Under the pieces are notes generated by a model. The model had not been told where the DNA came from. It made no database searches and was given only the letters and a program-made list of their open reading frames with translations. A DNA stretch of 11,852 nucleotides, taken from assembly GCA_023427825.1 (NCBI GenBank), contig JAEZAI010000094.1:1-11852 (forward strand), written 5' to 3'. Both the position numbers and the translations under genes were made by a program. Below are positions 5,467 through 11,207 of the stretch, piece by piece; position 1 is the first letter of the stretch, and every line of letters begins with the position of its first letter. Origin of the DNA: Actinomycetes bacterium. Lineage in GTDB: Bacteria; Actinomycetota; Acidimicrobiia; Acidimicrobiales; Microtrichaceae.

Positions 5467-6576
5467 ATGGCACAGGAGGTGGACGACACGCTGACGATCG
5501 GCGTGGAGGAGGAGTTCTTCATCGTCGACGCGGACACGACCGATCTCGCTCCCCGGTCCGACGACCTGGTCGAGCGACTGCGTCCCGAGCTCGGCGACTC
5601 GGTGTGCCGCGAGCTCAACCGATGCCAGGTCGAGATCTCCACGTCGGTGTGCGGGTCGGCCGATCAGGTGACCGCCGAGCTCTCCTCGTTGAGGTCGTCG
5701 TTGGCGACGGCGGCTGCCGGACTCGGCCTGGCGGTGGCGGCGACGGCGACGCACCCGTGGTCGTCCTGGGAGGACCAGGAGCTCGTCGACGGCGAGCACC
5801 GGTACGAGCGCATGGAACGCCGCTACCAGGTCCTGGCCCGCCAGCAGATCATCTGCGGCTGCCACGTCCACGTCGGCGTGGCGGACCGCGAGCTCGCGAT
5901 CCGGATCATGAACCGGAGCCGGCCCTGGCTCCCGGTGCTGCTCGCGCTCTCCGCCAACTCGCCCTTCTGGCACGGCGTGGAGACGGGGTTCGACAGCTAC
6001 CGGACCGAGGTGTGGCAGCGCTGGCCGACGTCCGGCATGCCGCCCAGGTTCTCCGACCGCTCCAGCTACGACGCGCTGGTCGACGAGCTGCGGGCCACCG
6101 ACGCGCTCGACGACGCCTCGAACCTGTACTGGTACATCCGTCCGTCCGAGCGGTGGCCGACGCTGGAGTTCCGCGGTTGTGACGTGTGCATCGACGTCGG
6201 CGACTCGGTGGCGATCGCACTGCTGACCCGGGCGCTCGTGTGGACCAGTGCGGTCGAGGCCTCGACCGATGCACCGGAGCCGGAGCGCAGCCACTACACG
6301 TACGACGCCGCGATGTGGCGGGCGGCGCGCTACGGACTGGGCGGCCGTCTGCTCGACGCGCTCGAACCCCGGCTGATCGACGCCCGGTCCGCCGTCGACC
6401 AGCTGCTGGAGCACGTCCGACCCGGTCTCGAGGTCCACGGCGACGTCGAGGTCGTGCGGTCCCAGGTCGAGCAGATCCTCGCCCGGGGCAACGGGGCGAC
6501 CGAGCAGCGCCGCCGGCTCGATGACGCCCGTGGTGACCACCGGGCGGTCGTCCGGGCGCTCGTCGAGCGCTCGTGA
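5467..6576 (+). CDS. YbdK-family carboxylate-amine ligase (glutamate-cysteine ligase 2 superfamily)
   Basis: A 369-residue protein with the hallmarks of the GCS2/YbdK family, ATP-dependent ligases joining an amino acid carboxylate to an amine: TIGVEEEFFIVD (10-21), glutamates of the Mg-ATP site; ELNRCQVEIST (~49-59); CGCHVHVG (130-137); LLALSANSPFW; SYRTEVWQRWPTSGMPP; WYIRPS (222-227); TLEFRGCDVC (232-241). The length matches the ~370-residue family norm. Weak glutamate-cysteine ligase activity is known for E. coli YbdK; actinobacterial relatives include EgtA of ergothioneine synthesis, but no other egt gene is in this window, so the substrate is open. The N-terminus follows a good RBS. A small hairpin lies 27 bases after the stop. 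The divergent neighbour is an SDR with no obvious functional link. Confidence 0.9.
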   Translation: MAQEVDDTLTIGVEEEFFIVDADTTDLAPRSDDLVERLRPELGDSVCRELNRCQVEISTSVCGSADQVTAELSSLRSSLATAAAGLGLAVAATATHPWSSWEDQELVDGEHRYERMERRYQVLARQQIICGCHVHVGVADRELAIRIMNRSRPWLPVLLALSANSPFWHGVETGFDSYRTEVWQRWPTSGMPPRFSDRSSYDALVDELRATDALDDASNLYWYIRPSERWPTLEFRGCDVCIDVGDSVAIALLTRALVWTSAVEASTDAPEPERSHYTYDAAMWRAARYGLGGRLLDALEPRLIDARSAVDQLLEHVRPGLEVHGDVEVVRSQVEQILARGNGATEQRRRLDDARGDHRAVVRALVERS

Positions 6577-6603
6577 TCGGCCCCTTCGTCGGTCCCGGAG
6601 CGT

Positions 6604-6619
6604 CCGTCGCTGACGACGG
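6604..6619 (+). terminator. Hairpin after the carboxylate-amine ligase gene
   Basis: CCGTCG (6604-6609) pairs with CGACGG (6614-6619) across the loop CTGA, starting 27 bases after the ligase stop. No T-run; inferred from position. Confidence 0.35.
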
Positions 6620-6625
6620 CACGGG

Positions 6626-6645
6626 GCTCGGTCGACGCCGGGCTG
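6626..6645. repeat. 20-bp direct repeat, left copy
   Basis: The 20 bases starting GCTCGGTCGACG and ending GGGCTG recur exactly and in the same orientation at 6869-6888, 243 bases to the right. The two copies bracket the DUF6766-like fragment. This copy is in non-coding sequence after the ligase gene; read on the minus strand it encodes SPASTE in the same frame as the reductase gene's C-terminus. Confidence 0.8.
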
Positions 6646-6684
6646 ACCTCGCGAACGAACCGCTGCTCGGCGGGTAGGACCGGG

Positions 6685-6867
6685 GTGCCGGCCGTCAGCA
6701 CCTGGAACTACGTGGGCTCGAGCCAGTTCTGGTTCGAGAGCTTCCAGAACTGGCAGTCGGAGTTCCTCGCCGTTGGATCCATCGTCGTGCTGACGATCGT
6801 GCTGCGCCAGAAGGGCTCACCGGAGTCCAAGCCCGTCCATGCGCCGGTCGCCGAGACCGGCTCCTAG
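6685..6867 (+). pseudogene. DUF6766-like C-terminal fragment (60 codons)
   Basis: The 60-residue reading frame includes SSQFWFESFQNWQSEF, LAVGSIVVLTIVLRQKG and SPESKPVHAPVAETG. This resembles, from memory, the C-terminal part of DUF6766 proteins: a short aromatic loop, 'NWQSEFL', one membrane helix, 'LRQ(K/R)GSPESK' and a HAP-x-AETG tail. Family members are normally about 200 residues with several membrane helices, so this would be a truncated remnant. The frame stays open upstream to the ligase stop at 6576, but residues there (SVPERPSLTTARGSVDAG) do not look like the family. A GTG at 6685 preceded by TAGGAC (6675-6680, one base off TANNNT) could still allow expression as a one-helix small membrane protein. 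The stop TAG overlaps the convergent gene's stop, and identical 20-bp repeats flank it. Confidence 0.5.
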
Positions 6868-7397
6868 CGCTCGGTCGACGCCGGGCTGCGGTCACGCCAC
6901 GTCACGTCCACCGCGACGGCGAACCCGTCGAGCCGCGCCAGGTCCGCCTCTCCCAGCCCGATGTCCGGGTCCAGATCGGGGATCCCGAAGAAGCGCGCGG
7001 CTCCCCGCCGTCCGACGATCGCGGGCAGCGCTCGGTCGGCGATCGCCTTGAAGTCGGCGGTCGGCGGCAGGTGGGCGGTGGCCCAGGCGTCGCGCTCCGC
7101 GCCGCGCAGCGTGACCCGGACCGGTCCGCCGCCGTCGGTGAAGTTGCGCCACCACGACCTGTGCTCGGCGTCGGAGACGAGCACGTCGATCGAGTCGGGA
7201 CCGCTCGGCGCGTAGCCGACGCAGATCTCGTAGCGCTTCCCCGTGCGTCGACCGGTGATGCCGAGCAGCACCGTCCGACTGCTGACCATCGGGTGCAGCG
7301 GCGACCGCAGGAGCCACCTCATCGCAGGGTTCATCCGCGTGTAGACCGCCGCGGTCCAGTGCCGTCGAGGCGCGTCGGGCACCGCCGCCGCGCTCAT
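6864..7397 (-). CDS. Ddn-like F420H2-dependent nitroreductase/oxidoreductase family protein
   Basis: A 177-residue protein of the deazaflavin (F420)-dependent nitroreductase family (PF04075/DUF385), a split beta-barrel reductase type. Visible: an N-terminal helix (WTAAVYTRMNPAMRWLLRSPLHPMVS), the core strand with GRRTGKRYEICVGY (49-62; family G-R-x-T-G-x-x-R), then VLVSDAEHRSWWRNF (family: W-x-x-N-L), GPVRVTLRG and a C-terminal region with FFGIPDLDPDI. In this family these elements bind F420; the substrate could be a quinone or other small molecule. The ATG at 7397 is preferred; a GTG at 7445 would add 16 Arg/Ala-rich residues. It lies 67 bases after the SnoaL-like lipoprotein gene on the same strand, probably the last gene of that operon. 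Its stop shares the CTAG at 6864-6867 with the convergent fragment. Confidence 0.8.
   Translation of the reverse strand: MSAAAVPDAPRRHWTAAVYTRMNPAMRWLLRSPLHPMVSSRTVLLGITGRRTGKRYEICVGYAPSGPDSIDVLVSDAEHRSWWRNFTDGGGPVRVTLRGAERDAWATAHLPPTADFKAIADRALPAIVGRRGAARFFGIPDLDPDIGLGEADLARLDGFAVAVDVTWRDRSPASTER
6869..6888. repeat. 20-bp direct repeat, right copy
   Basis: An exact copy of 6626-6645, in the last codons of the Ddn-like gene (minus-strand reading SPASTER-stop). The flanking bases differ at once on the left (G versus C) and after GGGCTG on the right (A versus C). Confidence 0.8.
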
Positions 7398-7464
7398 CGC
7401 TCGGCTCGCCGTCGCTGCGCACCCGCGGCGACCCGGGCCTCGCACATGGGCTGGGCCGGTGGCG

Positions 7465-8010
7465 TCATCCGATGTCCATCCGCAGACGGACGAGTGCGAG
7501 CGACTCGATCCTCCACTGACCGTCGACCTTACGGTAGGTCTCCCGGTAGAAGCCGTAGCCGTGAGCGTCGACGCCCTCGCCGATCGGGAACCTGAGCAGG
7601 TCCTCGAGCGCCCAGGTCCCTCGGGCCGTGGTCGGCGAGGTCAGCTCGAACTCCTGGAGGTGCCCCTGGTGCACGGTCACGGTCGAACCGAGGGTCGCCT
7701 CGAGGAAGCCGACGAAGACGTCGGTGTCGTCGAAGACCGGCCCGCCGTCGGCGCTGACGTCGACGTGGGCGCCGGGCACGAACAGTCCGTGGAACCGCGA
7801 CCAGTCCTTCGTGTCGAGGTAGCGGAAGTAGCGGGCCTTCAGCTCGGCGACGGCGTCCCGGTCGCTCAACTCGTTCGCCGCGCTGCTCGGGGTGGACCCG
7901 GGAGAGCAGGCCGTCATCACGAGACCGACCGCCAGGAGGACCGACATCGCAGTGATCCGTTGCCGGCGCCGGCCGCCCGTCGGCGTCGCGATCGCGAGGA
8001 GCCGCGTCAC
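7465..8010 (-). CDS. SnoaL-like (NTF2-fold) lipoprotein
   Basis: A 181-residue protein with a lipoprotein signal peptide followed by a SnoaL-like domain (PF13577 type). The n-region is basic (GGRRRQR), the hydrophobic core is ITAMSVLLAVGLV, and lipobox VMTAC puts the acylated cysteine at C35, followed by a Ser/Pro/Ala linker. The domain starts at LSDRDAVAELKARYFRYLD, with KDW (68-70), VDVSADGG, VFDDTDVFV, VTVHQGHLQEF and closing RIESLALVRLRMDIG. NTF2-fold proteins of this type are cyclases, isomerases or ligand binders; surface anchoring is unusual and the ligand is unknown. The GTG at 8010 starts one base after the upstream paralogue's stop (TGA-G-GTG), indicating coupling; an ATG at 7947 would remove the basic n-region. 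It is a paralogue of the 8012-8560 protein. Confidence 0.82.
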   Translation of the reverse strand: MTRLLAIATPTGGRRRQRITAMSVLLAVGLVMTACSPGSTPSSAANELSDRDAVAELKARYFRYLDTKDWSRFHGLFVPGAHVDVSADGGPVFDDTDVFVGFLEATLGSTVTVHQGHLQEFELTSPTTARGTWALEDLLRFPIGEGVDAHGYGFYRETYRKVDGQWRIESLALVRLRMDIG

Positions 8011-8011
8011 C

Positions 8012-8560
8012 TCAACCGCCCAGGTCCGTGCGCAGTCGCGTGACCGTCAGCGCCCTCACCATCCCCACGCCCCCGAACCGGCCGTACGCGACGTGGGCGT
8101 GGCCGTAGGCGTGCGCCTCGACGGACGCGCCGCCGACGGTCGGGCGGCGGTCGACGTCCTCGATCGCCCAGATGGCGGTGGCCTCGTCCGCCGATGCGAC
8201 GGCGATCTCGGGCATGTGGCCCTGGTGGACCGTGACGCCGTGGTCGGCCATCGCGGCGACGAAGGTGTCGGCGTCGTCGAAGGTGCCGAGCTGATCCGCC
8301 GTGAGATCGACCCGGATGTCGTCCGCGAGCAGGGCCCGGAACCCGACCCAGTCCTTCTGGTCCAGCAGCCGGAAGTACCGGGCCTGCAGCTCGCCGATCG
8401 CCTCGCGGTCGGACATGACGGACTGGGCATCGACCCCTCCCGGGGCGACGACGACCAGCCCGATCGACACGACCGCCGCAGCGACCGCGAGACCCCTCCC
8501 GATCCTCGAGCGTCCGATCCGGGCCAGGACGCCCGCATCGCTGGACGAAGTGCTCGACAT
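8012..8560 (-). CDS. Exported SnoaL-like (NTF2-fold) protein
   Basis: A 182-residue protein with a Sec-type signal peptide (RSRIGRG basic region, hydrophobic LAVAAAVVSIGLVVVA, likely cleavage after VDA at about residue 45) and a SnoaL-like domain from MSDREAIGELQARYFRLLD onward. Shared with the next gene product: KDW (W71), VDLTAD, TFDDADTFV, VTVHQGHMPEI (111-115 VHQGH), and the closing TVTRLRTDLG. The two histidines of HQGH are conserved in both paralogues and may line the pocket. No lipobox cysteine is seen, so this copy is secreted or membrane-tethered, unlike its neighbour. ATG at 8560 with AGGAGGGGG upstream. First gene of the operon, its 5' gap holding a 24-bp palindrome and a divergent tetR, which probably controls it. 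Confidence 0.82.
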   Translation of the reverse strand: MSSTSSSDAGVLARIGRSRIGRGLAVAAAVVSIGLVVVAPGGVDAQSVMSDREAIGELQARYFRLLDQKDWVGFRALLADDIRVDLTADQLGTFDDADTFVAAMADHGVTVHQGHMPEIAVASADEATAIWAIEDVDRRPTVGGASVEAHAYGHAHVAYGRFGGVGMVRALTVTRLRTDLGG

Positions 8561-8565
8561 GGCTT

Positions 8566-8575
8566 CCCCCTCCTG
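8566..8575 (-). promoter_or_regulatory. Strong ribosome binding site of the exported SnoaL-like gene
   Basis: On the minus strand AGGAGGGGGA lies about five bases before the ATG at 8560. It is the longest purine-rich Shine-Dalgarno-like stretch before any gene in the window and fixes this start. Confidence 0.65.
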
Positions 8576-8625
8576 TGCGGGAGCGATCGCCCCACGAGGA
8601 CCGACTGCTCTCGCACCGATCCCCT

Positions 8626-8649
8626 CGATTCAGGCACCTGCCTGAATCG
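8626..8649. promoter_or_regulatory. 24-bp palindromic operator between snoaL-like operon and tetR
   Basis: Arms CGATTCAGGCA (8626-8636) and TGCCTGAATCG (8639-8649) are perfect reverse complements around the centre CC. An 11-bp perfect inverted repeat in the 176-bp gap between a divergent TetR gene and its neighbour is the classic placement of a TetR operator. It starts 65 bases before the SnoaL-like ATG and ends 87 before the tetR ATG, so one site could govern both. I found no clear -10/-35 pair for either gene. An RNA hairpin is an alternative reading, but the bidirectional position favours DNA binding. Confidence 0.7.
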
Positions 8650-8736
8650 GCTCGACCCACTGTCGCACGTCGGACCGCGCCGGGCAAGGGGGGTGCTGCT
8701 ACGACTGACGCTGCGCCGAACCCGGAGGAAGCGCCC

Positions 8737-9294
8737 ATGCCGGCTCCCGCCCACGACTCCGCCACCAGGACCAAGCTGCTCGACGCCGCCGAACGCCTCC
8801 TCGTGGCCGAGGGCTATCCGTCGGTGACCTCTCGCCGCGTCGAGCAGGAGGCCGGCCTGGGGTCGAAGCTCCTCCACTACCACTTCGGCAACATGGACGA
8901 CCTGTTCGTGTCGATGTTCCGACGACGCGCCGAGGAGGGCATGCAGCGGTTCGCAGCGGCCGTGGCGGCCGAGCCATCGGTGCGGACCATCTGGGAGTTC
9001 ACGTTGGACCCCATCGGCTACAACTTCGAGTTCGCGGTCGTGGCGCGCCACCGCCCGGCGGTCCGGGACGAGATCGTGGCCGTGGCCACCAGGTTCCGGT
9101 CGCTCCAGACCGACGCCCTGCGGGACATCCTCGGCCGCCACGACCTGCTCGACGACCGACTCCCGCCCGAGCTGCTCGTGCTGGCGATGACGGGCCTCAA
9201 CCAGCTGATGGCACTGGAGGACGGCCTCGGGATCGAGGAGGGCCACGGCGCAGCGCTGGTGGCCATCGAGCGCCTCCTCGACCGCTTCGACTGA
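8737..9294 (+). CDS. TetR/AcrR family transcriptional regulator
   Basis: A 185-residue TetR-type protein. N-terminal helix TKLLDAAERLLVAEGYPSVT, helix-turn-helix SRRVEQEAGLGSKLLHYHFGN (~32-52) with the usual 'HYHF' end of the recognition helix, then DDLFVSMFRRRAEEG; the C-terminal ligand-binding part contains TIWEFTLDPIGYNFEFAVVARHRPAVRDEI and a helical tail. The ATG at 8737 is chosen because GGAGGA (8724-8729) lies seven bases upstream; the frame is open to 8575 but that sequence is low-complexity and would run through the operator. The gene is divergent from the SnoaL-like operon with a 24-bp palindrome in between, so it most likely represses that operon and itself. The small C-terminal domain suggests a hydrophobic small-molecule ligand, not identifiable. 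Confidence 0.92.
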   Translation: MPAPAHDSATRTKLLDAAERLLVAEGYPSVTSRRVEQEAGLGSKLLHYHFGNMDDLFVSMFRRRAEEGMQRFAAAVAAEPSVRTIWEFTLDPIGYNFEFAVVARHRPAVRDEIVAVATRFRSLQTDALRDILGRHDLLDDRLPPELLVLAMTGLNQLMALEDGLGIEEGHGAALVAIERLLDRFD

Positions 9295-9340
9295 CGGGCG
9301 ACACCGACGCGCGACACCGGTGCAGCGGCCCCGACGGACC

Positions 9341-10096
9341 TCAGCCCCTCGGCGTCAGCACGCAGATCTCGTTGCCCTCGGGGTCGGCGAGGACGACCCA
9401 CGGCTCCCGGCCGGTCTGGCCGATCGACGCCCGCGTCGCCCCGAGAGCGATGAGCCGTTCCACCTCCTCGCCCTGGTCGTCCCGAGGGCCGGGCGCCACG
9501 TCCAGGTGAATGCGGTTCTTCGCTCCCCGGCGGGGCATGGTCGGTCGGGTCAGGATTTCGAGCGACGGGCCGCCGTCGTCCGGGCTGAGCACCACCTCGT
9601 CCGGTGCATCGCGGGTGACACGCCATCCGGTGGCCGCCGCCCACACGTCCCGCAACGCCCTGGCGTCGTGGGCCGCGAGGACGTAGGCGGCGATCGCACC
9701 CCGGTGCTCGTGCTCGGCGCGCGGTTCGAGCACGCAGAAGCGGTTCCCCTCGGGATCCGCGAGCACCACGAAGGGCGCGTCCGGCGACTGCCCCACGTCG
9801 GAGCGGGAGGCACCGGAGCCGATCAGCCGGTCGACGATCGCCGCCTGCTCGGGCGCCGAACGAGAGTTGAGGTCCAGGTGCAGCCGCTCCTGGCCGGCAT
9901 CGGGGTCGCCGTCGCCGACGAACGACAGCACCGGGCGCGGGTGCGAGCCGTCCGGAGCGACCCGCTCGCAGATGTCCACCTCCACGCCATCGGCGGATCG
10001 GGAGCAGACCACCCATCCGACGGCCTCCGCCCACCAGGCGGCCAGCGCGGCCGGGTCACGGGCGTCGATGGTGAAGCTCTCGATGCGCAGCGCCAT
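9341..10096 (-). CDS. VOC (glyoxalase-like) protein with two tandem domains
   Basis: A 251-residue protein made of two vicinal-oxygen-chelate (glyoxalase/bleomycin-resistance/dioxygenase) half-units. Domain 1 has FTIDARDPAALAAWWAEAVGW (8-28), RLHLDL (71-76) and VLADPEGNRFCVLEP (111-125). Domain 2 has YVLAAHDARALRDVWAAATGW, RIHLDV (195-200) and VVLADPEGNEICVL (234-247). Each repeat holds the His in (I/L)HLD and the DPEGN loop ending the domain, of the Glyoxalase_6 type. No substrate is identifiable; VOC proteins can be metal enzymes, drug-binding resistance proteins or neither. It follows the GT2 gene by 15 bases on the same strand, so they may be co-transcribed, but a functional link is not evident. 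The stop faces the tetR gene across 46 bases with no clear hairpin. Confidence 0.88.
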   Translation of the reverse strand: MALRIESFTIDARDPAALAAWWAEAVGWVVCSRSADGVEVDICERVAPDGSHPRPVLSFVGDGDPDAGQERLHLDLNSRSAPEQAAIVDRLIGSGASRSDVGQSPDAPFVVLADPEGNRFCVLEPRAEHEHRGAIAAYVLAAHDARALRDVWAAATGWRVTRDAPDEVVLSPDDGGPSLEILTRPTMPRRGAKNRIHLDVAPGPRDDQGEEVERLIALGATRASIGQTGREPWVVLADPEGNEICVLTPRG

Positions 10097-10111
10097 GGAC
10101 GATCCGTACCA

Positions 10112-11143
10112 CTACGCGGCCGTGGCCACCGCGGTGATGCCGCCGACGCGGCGGCGGATGGCGGAGCGCGAGCTGCCGGCCCGGCGGATGCTCCCGCCCG
10201 CGTAGCGCACGCTGCCCGTCGCACGGGTGAGCACGGCCAGCCAGACGCAGACGGCCCGCTCGACGAGCCAGGCGGCCGCCCACAACGAGGCCGACGGCGG
10301 GAACACCGTCCTGCCACCGCTGCGCCGGCGCCCGCACTCCGCAAGCACCACCGCCGCACACAGCAGCACGGGGATGCTGGCGGGAAGGGCGACCATGCAG
10401 GGCAGGATCGAGAGCTCCAGGAGGAGTCGCCCGGGTTGCGCCAGCGAGTCGTAGGCCTGACGCACGCGCTGACCCCAGAAGTGGTGCGTGGTCGGCGGCA
10501 CCCGGGCCACGAAGAGGTCGGGCGCGTCGAGCACGCGACCTCCCACGGCCTCCATCGTCCGGACCAGCTCGCGGTTCTCGAACAGGACGTCGCCCGAGTA
10601 GCCCCCGGCCGCCACCAGCAGGTCGCGGTCCACGCCGAGCGTGCCCGGCCAGTCGGCGCCGAGCGCGCGGTTGAGCAGCGTGCGCCCGGTGTCCCAGCGG
10701 GCATGCCACGGAAGCGCCTCCCATTCCGCAGCGACGAAGTGGTTCTGGGGACGGACCACGTCGGCGTCGTCGATGAGTCGGGCCAGGCGCGCCAGGGTGC
10801 TGCGGGTGTGCCGAACGTCGTCGTCCGCGATCACGACCCGGGCATGACGCGCTCGCCCGACCCCGGTCAGCACGCCGGCGACCTTGCCGTTGAGCAACCC
10901 GCGTCGATCCTCGTCGACGACCACGTGCTCGATCGCCGGATCGAGGAGACGGGCGTACGCTCCGCGCACGGTCTTCTCGGAACCGTCCACCAGGACCACC
11001 TGGTCCGCCCATCGGGCGAGACGTCCGAGGTGCTGGGCCAGGTCGGCGTCCGCTGCGCCGTGGCGGATCGGCACCACGACCGTCAACGGGAGCGGGCCGA
11101 GGTCGCGCATGCGCGCTCGCTTACCCGAGCGACCCGTCGTCAT
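10112..11143 (-). CDS. Family 2 glycosyltransferase with C-terminal membrane segments
   Basis: A 343-residue GT-A-fold glycosyltransferase. N-terminal LPLTVVVPIRHGA strand (18-30), nucleotide-sugar-binding metal motif VIADDDVRH (DDD at 107-109), WPGTLGVDRDLLVAAGGYSGDVLFENREL acceptor loop (165-193), and HHFWGQRVRQAYD (220-231), a loose relative of the Q-x-x-R-W motif of processive GT2 enzymes with Q225/R228. Two hydrophobic helices follow (LLLELSILPCMVALPASIPVLLCAAVVLA, ~240-268; LWAAAWLVERAVCVWLAVLT, ~287-306), placing the enzyme at the cytoplasmic membrane. The tail (306-343) is Arg/Ser/Gly-rich. ATG at 11143 chosen; another in-frame ATG at 11110 (MRDLGPLP) is equally plausible, and neither has a strong RBS. 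The donor and acceptor are unknown. It diverges from the methyltransferase at 11208 and is followed by the VOC gene. Confidence 0.85.
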   Translation of the reverse strand: MTTGRSGKRARMRDLGPLPLTVVVPIRHGAADADLAQHLGRLARWADQVVLVDGSEKTVRGAYARLLDPAIEHVVVDEDRRGLLNGKVAGVLTGVGRARHARVVIADDDVRHTRSTLARLARLIDDADVVRPQNHFVAAEWEALPWHARWDTGRTLLNRALGADWPGTLGVDRDLLVAAGGYSGDVLFENRELVRTMEAVGGRVLDAPDLFVARVPPTTHHFWGQRVRQAYDSLAQPGRLLLELSILPCMVALPASIPVLLCAAVVLAECGRRRSGGRTVFPPSASLWAAAWLVERAVCVWLAVLTRATGSVRYAGGSIRRAGSSRSAIRRRVGGITAVATAA

Positions 11144-11207
11144 TCCGGGCCGCCGCGGGGCCGGCCGGACACGTTCTCATCCCCGGCGGAGCGGGAAGTG
11201 GTCATGG

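Noticed and set aside
5254..6540. Long minus-strand frame of 428 codons opposite the YbdK-type ligase
   Set aside because: The plus-strand product has all family motifs; the antisense product is His/Arg/Asp/Val-biased with no recognisable domain.
5467..6576. Assigning the ligase as EgtA of ergothioneine biosynthesis
   Set aside because: The GCS2 motifs are shared by YbdK and EgtA, and no egtB, egtC, egtD or egtE is present in this window to support that name.
8626..8649. The palindrome as a riboswitch or intrinsic terminator hairpin
   Set aside because: With a 2-base centre and a position between divergent genes, it better fits a DNA operator; no T-run follows on either strand.
8056..9246. 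396-codon minus-strand frame spanning the operator and both divergent genes
   Set aside because: It covers the tetR coding region in antisense and a palindromic regulatory gap; no domain features.
9295..9340. Possible bidirectional terminator between tetR and the VOC gene
   Set aside because: The gap contains a short direct repeat (GCGACACCG-like twice) but no inverted repeat with a usable stem.
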